From Phycisphaerae bacterium (GTDB taxonomy: Bacteria > Planctomycetota > Phycisphaerae > Sedimentisphaerales > Anaerobacaceae), in contig JAUWAY010000011.1 of assembly GCA_030601845.1 (NCBI GenBank), positions 1 to 63,072 of the forward strand: 63,072 nucleotides of DNA, written 5' to 3'. Position numbers and translations under genes: made by a program. The first letter of the stretch is position 1. Each line of letters starts with the position of its first letter. The notes beneath the pieces were generated by a model, which was not told the origin of the DNA, made no database searches, and saw only the letters and a list, made by a program, of their open reading frames with translations. Below are positions 8,361-17,491 of this stretch, one piece after another.

Positions 8361-8849
8361 CTATCGTGGACTTCTGCGTCTATTTCCCAGAAGCTCTCCT
8401 CTGCTATTCCTGGTCATCTTTACCCCTCGTCCACTCCTGGCCGGGACCTCTCTAATCCTGAATTTAGCCACTCCCTTTGCGGTCTTCGCAGCAGATTTCC
8501 CCCGTGCCCCGCTCTTTAGCAGTGCCAGGGCGTTCCTGCACGCACTTCTGGTGTCGCGGTTGGCGTGTTCGAGCCCCTGCTTGAGGACCTCTAAGGCCAT
8601 CTTCTTCATCCTGCCCTGCATCCTCCTTAGCCCATAGGCAGCTGCGGTCTTTGCTTTCCTGGGATAGCTACTCAACAAAGCTTCCTTCAGGATGTCCAAC
8701 CCATCTTCCTGCATCCAGGACAGATTAAAAGCAGCGCGACGCGCAGATGAGATATCATCAGAGTATAATCTTTCCCTTAGCTGCCCAAGAAGCCTTACAG
8801 ACGCTTCATCTTTTTCCCGGCCGGAACTTTCTCTTCCTTTTAACTTCAT
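8361..8849 (-). CDS. Small HEAT-repeat-like protein with basic tail
   Basis: The 162-residue protein is made of short paired helices (SARRAAFNLSWMQ, AKTAAAYGLRRMQ, TRSACRNALALL) that look like degenerate HEAT or Armadillo repeats, followed by a strongly basic, Ser/Arg-rich tail of some 40 residues. HEAT folds usually bind protein partners; the basic tail suggests contact with nucleic acid. The start at 8849 is chosen because AAAGGGTGA lies just upstream; the open frame runs further to 8990 without a better site. It is convergent with the corrinoid gene. The function is unknown. Confidence 0.65.
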   Translation of the reverse strand: MKLKGRESSGREKDEASVRLLGQLRERLYSDDISSARRAAFNLSWMQEDGLDILKEALLSSYPRKAKTAAAYGLRRMQGRMKKMALEVLKQGLEHANRDTRSACRNALALLKSGARGKSAAKTAKGVAKFRIREVPARSGRGVKMTRNSRGELLGNRRRSPR

Positions 8850-9529
8850 AGAATCACCCTTTAATATCTCAGCAGGCTTAGGCAAAATTCTTAAGACGGT
8901 TTGTTGCTGCGAGATACAGCAAAAACACCAGACATGAAGTTCGCTTTTGGATGAATCCGCAAAACATTTCAACAATCCTTTGTTGAACAACGAGGTGGGG
9001 GTTCAGTGCTCGTTATGCTTTGAGCCCTCCACGCTCTCGCCTCCTGCTTTTTCTTCCCCTTTAAAGCCAGACTCCTTTAACTTACCACAAATGCATTGGC
9101 TCTCTCCATTCAGCCAGGTTCTGCTTTTGGGAAACAGTCACCAATGGATACGGAACAAAATGGAGCGGGACACAATAAAATGGACACTCCTACAACTAGC
9201 TTATTTACACCTCTGACGCATTTGTCCTAACGCCCCGGGCCGAAGGTCCTTTCCAACCCGGCACCTGGACACTTGCTTTCCGCTCCGTCAACTCCATCGT
9301 ACATCTAACAAGAGAAAACAGGAAAGTCAAATTTATTTTGGGGAAAAATCAATGTTTCTTTCCCCGCATCACTACCGCCCAAGCAGGCCAGCAAAAATTC
9401 TGTGCATTCTGAGGACATATAAAACCAGCCTTATCTTCAATCTATTCCAAGAGTTACGAAAGATAAAGCCCGAAACTGCTCACTTTGAGTATTCAACAGT
9501 AACAGGACTTATTTTAAAGTCAAATATCG
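8850..9529. other. Gene-poor interval
   Basis: Some 680 bases between the HEAT-like gene and the GH127 remnant. Short open frames exist on both strands, but none has a ribosome site, a recognisable domain or coding-like composition. No tRNA, repeat array or terminator is evident. It may be decayed sequence continuous with the adjacent GH127 remnant. Confidence 0.5.
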
Positions 9530-9889
9530 CTATCGGCCAAGAGGCAACCATACGGTCATCTCCGAAATTCCCCGGTTGGCCCAGGCGTAGTAAGGTATCA
9601 ATCCGACCGCTACTTTCTTCGGTTTCTCCAGCATCAATTGTCTGTAGAGCTGATTCGACCAATCAGCTCCTTCAAAAACTTCAGCTTTTCCTTCTAATAC
9701 CGTGATCCCTCCGAGGAGGTCCCCGTCAAATCGCGGCTGCAACTTGATATTAAGGGGAATTACAATATCGGAAACCTTAACGCCATCAGGTAAATCCGTT
9801 GACTCCAGACAGTACACAATCGGGCCACGCTTAATTGCCACCTGATTGCGAAGCTCCTCTATCAATAATTTTGCAACGGTAATATACAT
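9530..9889 (-). pseudogene. C-terminal remnant of a GH127 (DUF1680) glycoside hydrolase
   Basis: The peptide runs through EELRNQVAIKRGPIVYCLES, a beta-sheet middle, and ends with PYYAWANRGISEMTVWLP. This is the end of the beta-L-arabinofuranosidase family GH127, whose full proteins are above 600 residues. Only about 115 residues remain and the catalytic barrel is absent upstream, so this is a gene remnant and not a functional enzyme. Polysaccharide hydrolases of this kind are common in Planctomycetota. The upstream part was probably lost by deletion. Confidence 0.75.
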
Positions 9890-10045
9890 CAAGCCCTCTC
9901 GAAAGATAAAGAACAATTTCATTTCGACCCGAATTTCACAAGAATTTGTGTTGTAATATCTTTATAATTTTGTAATATTTCGTTCTCTACTAATGATATA
10001 CTATGAATTGTTTTATTTATTCTGTCTTTTGAAAGGGTTATGTAA

Positions 10046-10219
10046 ATAGCGGCTAAAGTAGATAACGAAAAATGCACCGGTTGTGAATCCTGCGTCCAAG
10101 AGTGCCCAAGTGAAGCTATAAGTATGGCTAACGACAAGGCGGTAATCGACGTCGAGACCTGCATCGATTGCGGAGCTTGCGTTGACGCCTGTCCTACTGA
10201 AGCAATCAGTATGGAGTAA
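10046..10219 (+). CDS. 2x[4Fe-4S] ferredoxin with apparent ATA start codon
   Basis: This 57-residue protein has two clusters, CTGCESCVQECP and CIDCGACVDACP, the classical clostridial-type bacterial ferredoxin that passes low-potential electrons in anaerobes. The reading frame closes at 10043-10045 (TAA), so the only codon in the place of the normal initiator Met (the frame then reads AAKVDNEK) is ATA at 10046. GAAAGGG at 10031-10037 is well spaced from it. Either ATA is used as a rare start or one base has changed. An ATG at 10040 is followed at once by a stop in another frame. The tRNA-Glu gene follows nine bases downstream. Confidence 0.85.
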   Translation: MAAKVDNEKCTGCESCVQECPSEAISMANDKAVIDVETCIDCGACVDACPTEAISME

Positions 10220-10227
10220 CTCCGGTT

Positions 10228-10302
10228 GGCCCCATCGTCTAGGTAGGTCTAGGACACCGGGTTTTCAACCCGGCAACAGGGGTTCGAATCCCCTTGGGGC
10301 TA
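10228..10302 (+). tRNA. tRNA-Glu (TTC anticodon)
   Basis: A full cloverleaf is visible: acceptor GGCCCCA pairs with TGGGGCT (with a G-T first pair), the anticodon arm is CCGGG-TTTTCAA-CCCGG with TTC in the loop, and the T arm is AGGGG-TTCGAAT-CCCCT. The discriminator is A. No CCA is encoded. It lies on the same strand just after the ferredoxin stop codon and may share its transcript. Confidence 0.93.
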
Positions 10303-10322
10303 TTGCTGAGATGGTGAACCGT

Positions 10323-10802
10323 CTAAATTCGCATACCGGATACGACTGCTTCAAATACTATAGTGCTGTCAACAACGCCCTGGATGCGGGTGGTGTATTT
10401 TCTACCCTTTTTGAATTTTATGATATGACCGAGTATATATAGTCTCTGTCCCGGCTGGACGAGGGAACGAAACTTCGCTGAATCTATACCGGTAAAGCCG
10501 ATAAAGCCCGGCTCTTTATAAATCTGCTTTACAAAAAAGCTTGAAAGCTGGGCTGCGGCCTCGACCATCATCACGCCAGGCATCAAAGGACGACCTGGAA
10601 TGTGGCCGCGAACCCAGAATTCGTCTTCGGTTACATCCTTATAGCCCAAAACTAAAAAATTTTCCTTGTCATACCAAAGGATGCCGTCGAGCTGCTGCAT
10701 CTCAAATCGCTGGGGATTGACTTTGCCAATCGCTTCTTTGTCGAAGAGAGGTTGGGCGCTCAGGTCTATCTGCGATAAATCAAACAATAATGGCGGCGGC
10801 AT
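10323..10802 (-). CDS. FabZ/FabA-like hotdog-fold dehydratase
   Basis: A 159-residue single hotdog domain. The motif GHIPGRPLMPGVMMVEAAAQ covers residues 66-85 and includes His67 and Glu81, which match the catalytic pair of beta-hydroxyacyl-ACP dehydratases. Its N-terminal extension and moderate divergence from the FabZ domain at 50.95-51.4 kb suggest a second, possibly specialised paralog. It stands alone, convergent with the tRNA-Glu gene. Substrate is unknown; it could act on beta-hydroxyacyl-ACP in fatty acid or lipid A synthesis. Confidence 0.85.
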   Translation of the reverse strand: MPPPLLFDLSQIDLSAQPLFDKEAIGKVNPQRFEMQQLDGILWYDKENFLVLGYKDVTEDEFWVRGHIPGRPLMPGVMMVEAAAQLSSFFVKQIYKEPGFIGFTGIDSAKFRSLVQPGQRLYILGHIIKFKKGRKYTTRIQGVVDSTIVFEAVVSGMRI

Positions 10803-10936
10803 TACTGACCCCGATACAGAAGTGCTCTGCGCATTTGAAGCACGGACAGCCCGCCGGTCCCGATGAGCCGGTTATCAGGCGCAAACTGAAGCCGGAATGT
10901 GCATAACATTCAGCGGCTTCAAGCACTTACGATGTT

Positions 10937-11110
10937 TTATGAGGTTGATCTGATTTCAAGAATGCGGTTGCGAACAGTTTGGGCAGCCTGTTTGACTTTC
11001 TGCATTTGCTTGCGAACTCGCGTCCCTGCCGCCTTATTCCCGCCTTCGGCTTTGCTAATGTCAGCTTCAATTTCAGTAACTAATGCCTTAAGATCTTCGT
11101 ACTCTTGCAT
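10937..11110 (-). CDS. Histone H1-like DNA-binding protein
   Basis: A 57-residue, Lys/Arg-rich protein starting MQEYEDLKALV. The segment GGNKAAGTRVRKQMQKVK is very like the conserved part of the chlamydial Hc1 family (which has GNKAAAQRVR), a helical protein that condenses DNA. An excellent ribosome site, GGAGG, lies nine bases before the ATG on the minus strand. The second half is a strongly helical stretch ending in EIRSTS. It stands alone between the FabZ-like gene and a flavodoxin. The expected role is nucleoid binding, in keeping with the condensed nucleoids known in Planctomycetota. Confidence 0.82.
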   Translation of the reverse strand: MQEYEDLKALVTEIEADISKAEGGNKAAGTRVRKQMQKVKQAAQTVRNRILEIRSTS

Positions 11111-11256
11111 CAAAGTAATCCTCCACTTTGTGGGTTAAAATTACTATTTGTAGCTCAAAATCGCTAAAAACTTAATGGTCTGCTGCTAATTTGTCAAAGA
11201 AAATCGCTTTTTTTGCAAAAAAAACAATATTTTTTTTTAATTTTGCCTACGGACCG

Positions 11257-11362
11257 CGTTTTTTGCCACCAGGACACGAGAACGCTAAGACCATAGAATA
11301 AAAGCAGTTATCAAACATTATTTACTGTCTCTTCGCGTATTGGTGCCTTCGTGGCAAGAATT
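11257..11362. repeat. Inverted repeat of the CACGAGAACGC family
   Basis: The left arm TTGCCACCAGGACACGAGAA is mirrored by TTGCCACGAAGGCACCAA on the other strand, with an AT-rich loop. It sits just past the 3' end of the flavodoxin gene, between it and the upstream region of the histone-like gene. It could act as an mRNA 3' stem; no T-run is present. Confidence 0.5.
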
Positions 11363-11835
11363 TAACAAAGTTTTTTGGTCAGTTCTGCGATTCTTCGGCC
11401 TCTGCGGCAGCACTGCTGGTTGACCCTTTCGTCAGGTTTGCCAATCGAAACGGGCCCGTAGTGGTCGCCCTGCGGGTCGCCCTGGACGACCATGCCGGCG
11501 ATGAGCATCGCTTCTATTATACCCATAATTGTGGTTTCATTGCCTCCGCCGATATTTGCGGCACTGCTAAAGGCCGCTCCTATTTTGCCGTCGAGCTGGC
11601 CGTGGAAACCGACCGTCTCATCGAACAGCTGCTTAATGGGCCCAGCCATATGGCCGTAATAGGTCGGCGAGCCGACAACTATAGCATCAAACTTGAGCAA
11701 ATCCTCCGCCTTGACTTTTTCCACCGATTTACATTCGGTCGCCATATCGGCTTCGCTCATCGCCTTGGCCACAATCTCCGCCATCTCTTTAGTATTGCCG
11801 CTCCTCGAATAATAAATCACTATTCCCTTCGCCAT
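11362..11835 (-). CDS. Flavodoxin / NAD(P)H:quinone oxidoreductase family protein
   Basis: A 157-residue flavodoxin fold. The FMN phosphate loop is YYSRSGNTKEMA at residues 8-19, followed by GSPTYYGHMAGPIKQLFDE and GGGNETT, which stack on the flavin in WrbA-like proteins. The ending is slightly unusual with CCRRGRRIAELTKKLC. It probably carries two electrons to quinones or acts as a small electron carrier in the cytoplasm. AAAGGA lies ahead of the ATG. It is followed after about 80 bases by a LolA-like gene on the other side of the shared minus-strand direction. Confidence 0.88.
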   Translation of the reverse strand: MAKGIVIYYSRSGNTKEMAEIVAKAMSEADMATECKSVEKVKAEDLLKFDAIVVGSPTYYGHMAGPIKQLFDETVGFHGQLDGKIGAAFSSAANIGGGNETTIMGIIEAMLIAGMVVQGDPQGDHYGPVSIGKPDERVNQQCCRRGRRIAELTKKLC

Positions 11836-11914
11836 TCTTAATCCTTTCTATTTCACTCGCAACTTCGCGCTGGTCTTGCAATAATCGCGTAATTGCTCAC
11901 TAATTCTTTTATGG

Positions 11915-12709
11915 CTAATCCTTTTTCTTTAGGGGGATTATTTCTTTGCCGAAGCCTTTAGGGATTTTAACCTCAAAGACCTTTTTATCCAGCTTTTTAT
12001 TAACCTTTGCCTTCAGCAATTTTATCTCGTAAATATCCTCCTCAGTGGAGACGGCAACTACTTTTGCCGGCAGGTATAATTTCTTGTCAATCCAAAAGTC
12101 GATAGAAATATAATCATCTTTATAAATCGAGTCTGGCTTTACTTTCAAATGTAGCTGAATAAATGGGGACGGTTCGGTCTCTTCTTGTCCGACCAACTTT
12201 ATTTCAAACTCTTTCTTTAGGTCTTCGGTTTCGCTAAAGCCGATTATAGGGAAGTTCCTGCGGGCCAAATCAAAGGCGTCCACCGGCTCATTCGGCTCAG
12301 CTTGTTGATAACGTTTAACCTCTTTGAGCTGGTAATCGATATGAGTAAGCCAGGTGCCGTCGAAGATATACTGCTCGATGTATTTTTCTTCCGGCTCATC
12401 GTCCTGTTTAAGCGTTTGAAAATTTATCCTCAAATTCGATTTTTTGTCGAACTTTTGATAATATAAAACGCCTTTTCTAAAGGTTTGCGATTCAAGTAAC
12501 GGCTGGCTGAACAGATATTCAATCTGTCCCTGGTATGATTTAAGCTCTGCCGTTTTCTGCTTCAGTTTTTTCAATATCGTCTCAACCAAGTCGGGCTTTA
12601 CGGTTTCCCGGTACTGCGAGTTTATATCTTTCGTACAGCATTTAGCCCCGCAGATACCCAGCATTGCCAACAGAACAAAAACGGTTCCCTTTATAATCTT
12701 TTTGTCCAT
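11915..12709 (-). CDS. LolA-like outer-membrane lipoprotein-sorting family protein
   Basis: A 264-residue exported protein. It begins MDKKIIKGTVFVLLAMLG, a typical signal sequence with nearby Cys residues (ICGAKCC), though no perfect lipobox is seen. The body has alternating beta strands with YYQKFDKKSNLRINF, IFDGTWLTHID and FDLARRNFPIIGF, the pattern of the LolA/LolB half-barrel that binds acyl chains. The start at 12709 is chosen for AGGGAAA just upstream; the frame extends to 12757. It may carry lipids or lipoproteins across the periplasm. The assignment to LolA fold is from pattern and is moderately sure. Confidence 0.7.
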   Translation of the reverse strand: MDKKIIKGTVFVLLAMLGICGAKCCTKDINSQYRETVKPDLVETILKKLKQKTAELKSYQGQIEYLFSQPLLESQTFRKGVLYYQKFDKKSNLRINFQTLKQDDEPEEKYIEQYIFDGTWLTHIDYQLKEVKRYQQAEPNEPVDAFDLARRNFPIIGFSETEDLKKEFEIKLVGQEETEPSPFIQLHLKVKPDSIYKDDYISIDFWIDKKLYLPAKVVAVSTEEDIYEIKLLKAKVNKKLDKKVFEVKIPKGFGKEIIPLKKKD

Positions 12710-12725
12710 TAGCTGATTTCCCTTT

Positions 12726-12804
12726 TTATTTTTTACCGCTGAGGTCGCAGGGTTCACTAAATTTATTTTTTCTCTCTGCGTTCCCCGCGGTCTCTGCGGT
12801 TAAC
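12726..12804. repeat. AACGCAGAG-type inverted repeat
   Basis: TTACCGCTGAGGTCGCAGG on one side and TTAACCGCAGAGACCGCGG on the opposite strand of the other side, around a short AT loop. It fills the gap between the LolA-like gene and the HAD phosphatase gene. Its relatives are at 6504-6605 and, more loosely, 29580-29655 and 33430-33530. Confidence 0.6.
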
Positions 12805-13390
12805 TTTTTCCGCTTTCAATAATTTCGAGTATCTGGTCGATCTTTTCAATAGTAAAATCGGCATATCTGGCGAACTCATCGGCCTGCTCGTGATTGGCCA
12901 GCAGCACCGCAACGGCACCTGCGGCCCTTGCGCATTGCAAATCGAAAAGATAATCGCCTACCAGCAGAGTTTCCTGCGGTTTGACGCCAAATTGCCGACA
13001 TATTTGCAACACACCGAAGGCATCGGGCTTGACCGGGCCTTCTTCTCTACCAACGATTGCCTCGAATCTCAACTTATGCTTCTCAGCGACAGCAAGGGCA
13101 TTGCTTCGCCTGTTGCGCGTCAGTACCCCGATATGGATGCCGGCTTTGCGAAGCGCCGAAAGTGTCCGTTTTGCACCGGCGTTGAGTCGGGATTGCGTTA
13201 CCGCCCGGCCTTCGTGAAAATGCAGGATTTGCTCGGCCTTTTGTCGCCGCTTCGGCGCCATTTTCGCCATCACCTCCCAAACCGGCCCGGAATCTTTCTC
13301 CAGCCCCATCTCTTCACGAATAGCGTCAAAATCAAAGAACGGCCGCGTTATTGTCCCGTCCAAATCAAATATCACAGCTTTAATTGACAT
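12800..13390 (-). CDS. HAD-superfamily phosphatase (phosphoglycolate phosphatase-like)
   Basis: A 196-residue HAD hydrolase. Motif I is AVIFDLDGTIT, motif II is VLTRNRR, motif III is the Lys in GPVKPDAFG, and motif IV is LLVGDYLFDLQCARAAG. These place the nucleophile Asp in the first ten residues. The domain between motifs I and II is a small helical cap, as in subclass IA. The natural substrate cannot be told from sequence. Start at 13390 gives a canonical N-terminus (MSIKAVIFDLDG); a longer frame to 13480 runs into the LysR gene end. Confidence 0.88.
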   Translation of the reverse strand: MSIKAVIFDLDGTITRPFFDFDAIREEMGLEKDSGPVWEVMAKMAPKRRQKAEQILHFHEGRAVTQSRLNAGAKRTLSALRKAGIHIGVLTRNRRSNALAVAEKHKLRFEAIVGREEGPVKPDAFGVLQICRQFGVKPQETLLVGDYLFDLQCARAAGAVAVLLANHEQADEFARYADFTIEKIDQILEIIESGKS

Positions 13391-13454
13391 ATCTTGTATC
13401 TTGTTGGTCGTTGCTCGTACCGGGTATATCGTGAAGCGTAGGTCGCACTTTGCG

Positions 13455-14336
13455 TCATTCTTTTTTGCGGAGAAGTTCAATGACGTACCGGCCGGCCTGG
13501 CTTAAAATCCTGCCCTTGCGAACAATTATACCGGTCGGCCTGACAAAATTCTCATTCGAAAAGGGTATCGCCTTTATTGTTCCGCTGGCAAGTTCCTGAA
13601 GTATCGCGGTCCGCGGCAATATGCTTATCCCTGAGTTTATCTCCACCGCACGCTTGATGGTCTCAATATTATCGAACTCCATCACCGGCCGGATAGTAAT
13701 ATTATAACGCTGTAAAATATTATCTATCCATATCCGAGTAGGGACACCTTCATCGAAGCCGATGAATCTTTCAAACTGCAACTGATAGATATCGACCTGC
13801 GATTCGCTTGCCAGAGGATGTTTTGGACTGCAAACCAGAACCAAGGGCTCGTCCTCAAAGTCATATACATCAAGCCGCTTGTCCCTTTTCGGAACAGCCA
13901 CTAGGCCGACATCGATATCGCCGGCTAAAACCAACTCATAAATTCTGGCGGCGCTAAAGTACTCAATATGAACATTAACATTTGGGTAGCTGACCATAAA
14001 TTTTTTAACGTAGTTCGGCAAAGTGTGCATGCCGATACTGAAAATTGCAGCTACATTTATTCTGCTCTCGGCCGAAGATTTCAGAGAATTTAGCTCACTC
14101 TTTAATTGTTCATATCTGTCAAGCATATCCTTGGCGGCCTTGTAGAACAACTGACCTGCTGCCGTCAGCTCCAGCGGCCTCTTCTTTCGGTTGAGCAGCT
14201 GGCACTTGTGCGCAACTTCCAGTTGTGCAAGCTGTTGTGAAACCGCTGATTGACTCAGAAAATGCTTGTCGGCGGTCTTTGAAAAGCTTCGTAAGTCAGC
14301 CAAATCACAGAATATCTTTAGCGTATCTATATGCAT
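13455..14336 (-). CDS. LysR-family transcriptional regulator
   Basis: A 293-residue regulator. Residues 1-60 form the winged HTH (TLKIFCDLADLRSFSKTADK, then SQSAVSQQLAQLE), and residues 90 onward form the two-lobed ligand-binding domain. AGAAGGG lies just upstream of the ATG. It is divergent from gdhA with a 150-base AT-rich region between them, the classical arrangement in which a LysR protein controls its divergent neighbour and itself. Control of glutamate dehydrogenase by a nitrogen-status ligand is therefore likely, but that is inference. Confidence 0.92.
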   Translation of the reverse strand: MHIDTLKIFCDLADLRSFSKTADKHFLSQSAVSQQLAQLEVAHKCQLLNRKKRPLELTAAGQLFYKAAKDMLDRYEQLKSELNSLKSSAESRINVAAIFSIGMHTLPNYVKKFMVSYPNVNVHIEYFSAARIYELVLAGDIDVGLVAVPKRDKRLDVYDFEDEPLVLVCSPKHPLASESQVDIYQLQFERFIGFDEGVPTRIWIDNILQRYNITIRPVMEFDNIETIKRAVEINSGISILPRTAILQELASGTIKAIPFSNENFVRPTGIIVRKGRILSQAGRYVIELLRKKE

Positions 14337-14372
14337 TATTAGCCCTTCTAATAGATGTTATTATTATTTAAA

Positions 14373-15837
<1,465 letters not shown>

Positions 15838-16028
15838 AAAACGCCCGGTGTAAGGATGCCAAAAGGGCTGTCGTTCTGAACAAAGATTAATTCGTTTTAT
15901 GTTTTCTATTAGTTTTTTTGCGACGCAAACAGCCAATATTTTATGTAGAATTGATTAGGTAATGCAGACCGTCAATATAAGGAAGGTTTTCCAGCTATAA
16001 TGAACCCGGTTATCACGCGGGGCCAGAT

Positions 16029-16571
16029 ATGCAGAAAGAAAATTGCTCACACTTCTGGGAAATGGTTAATGTTGCCAGCGGTCTGATTGTAATGAAAAAA
16101 TGTTTTCATTGCGGAAAGGTGTCCACCTGCTTTTGCTTCCATGATAAACTACCTTTGGAACCGTGTTATGAGGAAGGTCATTTCTGGAATTTCGTGGAAG
16201 GAGACCCCACCTTCCATTTTGACCTCAAGTGCACCAAATGCGACACCTTAGTGAAGTTTGATGAATTGGTGGGACTAATGCTGTGCACCGGATGTGACCA
16301 AACATGTGAAGTGGATATCATAAGGCGCAAACTTGAACCGGAACATACACGCGTTTACATTGCCTTGGGATACCGACCCATTGACGAGAGGAAACAACTT
16401 TCCCAAGAAAAAATCTCTATCCTTGAAGACTATTTCAGTCAACAGGGTGAGTCCTTAAAATGCAAAATAAAGATTGTTTCCCACGAAATGGTCAAAAGCA
16501 TTGATAACTGTTATGCAGAGGTGATTAAGGATGTAGAGGGGCTTTTCATGGTGCCTTCTGAAGAAAAGTGA
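16029..16571 (+). CDS. Cys-rich protein of unknown function
   Basis: A 180-residue protein with likely metal sites: CSHFW near the N-terminus, CFHCGKVSTCFCFHD around residues 25-39, CTKCD and CTGCDQTC around residues 68-95. The spacing suggests two treble-clef or zinc-ribbon knuckles, of which the second could bind an Fe-S cluster. The last 80 residues look like a mixed alpha/beta domain without known motifs (RVYIALGYRPIDERKQLSQ). It follows gdhA on the same strand after about 190 bases. No family is recognised. Confidence 0.6.
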   Translation: MQKENCSHFWEMVNVASGLIVMKKCFHCGKVSTCFCFHDKLPLEPCYEEGHFWNFVEGDPTFHFDLKCTKCDTLVKFDELVGLMLCTGCDQTCEVDIIRRKLEPEHTRVYIALGYRPIDERKQLSQEKISILEDYFSQQGESLKCKIKIVSHEMVKSIDNCYAEVIKDVEGLFMVPSEEK

Positions 16572-16641
16572 CAAGCGATTTGCCACCCAAGGGAGGCGTT
16601 ATCCACAAAGCCAGTGCCACTAGAATCAATCGCTGGCTTGG

Positions 16642-17466
16642 TTAGTCGAAGTCTTTAAATCCTTTCATCCAATCCGGCCATTCATCCCGCGTCGGCCCGG
16701 CATCTGTGTCGAACTTTTTATGCCACTTCAACCTCCACAATTGTTTAAGGCCAACGTCTCTGACAGAGAAATCCACAAAAGCGCCGTTTATCTCGCCTTT
16801 GTGTCGGTCGATACAGAAAGCCTTCATACCAGGTTCTACAAGTCCAAATTGACACTCGCCGTCATATTCCGGGGGCTGGTCACAATCCTCTGGAAGGCCC
16901 CCAAGCCACACGCAATCCAAAAACAGCGGTATATTAGCTCCGCCTTTAACATCGGCACTGCGCCAGTTGTTTTTAGTATCGCGTCCCCAAGGGTCCTTCA
17001 CCTCCGGCGCCGGATTAGAAACGTAGCCATTCATCCCGTAGCTGCCGTAAACACCTTCTAAACCTAACTGAGCATAGGTCTGGTCAAAGACACCCCAAGC
17101 TAAAAACTTTCCACCCCATGGGTCTGGTGCACCTTCAGGGGAAGCCAGTTTCGTCGCCATCGGGCAACATCGCAGGTCGGGCTCCTGATAGTACGGCTCC
17201 AACACCTCTGTCCACATCTTTCCGCTGCTGCCGCTGGGAAAATAGCCGTCATTATCCATTGTATACATCGAAAAAATTATCCCCCATTGACGCAGGTTGG
17301 ACTTACAAACAACTGCCTTTGCCTGTTTCCTTGCCCGCTGCAGTGTCGGCATCAATATCGACATCAATAACGCAATGATGAAAATCACCACCAAAAGTTC
17401 GATTAACGTAAAACCCGTTGGGGATCTTTCACCTCGCCAATTAAAAATTTTTATTTCTGACAGCAT
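16642..17466 (-). CDS. Prepilin-type N-terminal cleavage protein, Planctomycetota type
   Basis: A 274-residue pseudopilin-like protein. The prepilin peptidase site is G18-FTLIELLVV with Glu five residues into the mature part, followed by a hydrophobic helix to about residue 45. The rest is a globular head with [20 protein letters not shown] and, near the end, [20 protein letters not shown], the His-Gly-Asp type signature shared by the very large planctomycete pilin-like families. GAGGAG precedes the ATG. Such proteins occur in many copies in Phycisphaerae and are probably surface-exposed. It helps place the organism. Confidence 0.88.
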   Translation of the reverse strand: MLSEIKIFNWRGERSPTGFTLIELLVVIFIIALLMSILMPTLQRARKQAKAVVCKSNLRQWGIIFSMYTMDNDGYFPSGSSGKMWTEVLEPYYQEPDLRCCPMATKLASPEGAPDPWGGKFLAWGVFDQTYAQLGLEGVYGSYGMNGYVSNPAPEVKDPWGRDTKNNWRSADVKGGANIPLFLDCVWLGGLPEDCDQPPEYDGECQFGLVEPGMKAFCIDRHKGEINGAFVDFSVRDVGLKQLWRLKWHKKFDTDAGPTRDEWPDWMKGFKDFD

Positions 17467-17491
17467 AAAGATAAGCTCCTCTCTGCCGTTT

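Noticed and set aside
9919-10164. 81-residue minus-strand frame across the ferredoxin
   Set aside because: It is antisense to the clear 4Fe-4S ferredoxin gene, has no ribosome site and matches no family.
10182-10442. 86-residue plus-strand frame over tRNA-Glu
   Set aside because: It overlaps the tRNA and runs antisense to the end of the FabZ-like gene.
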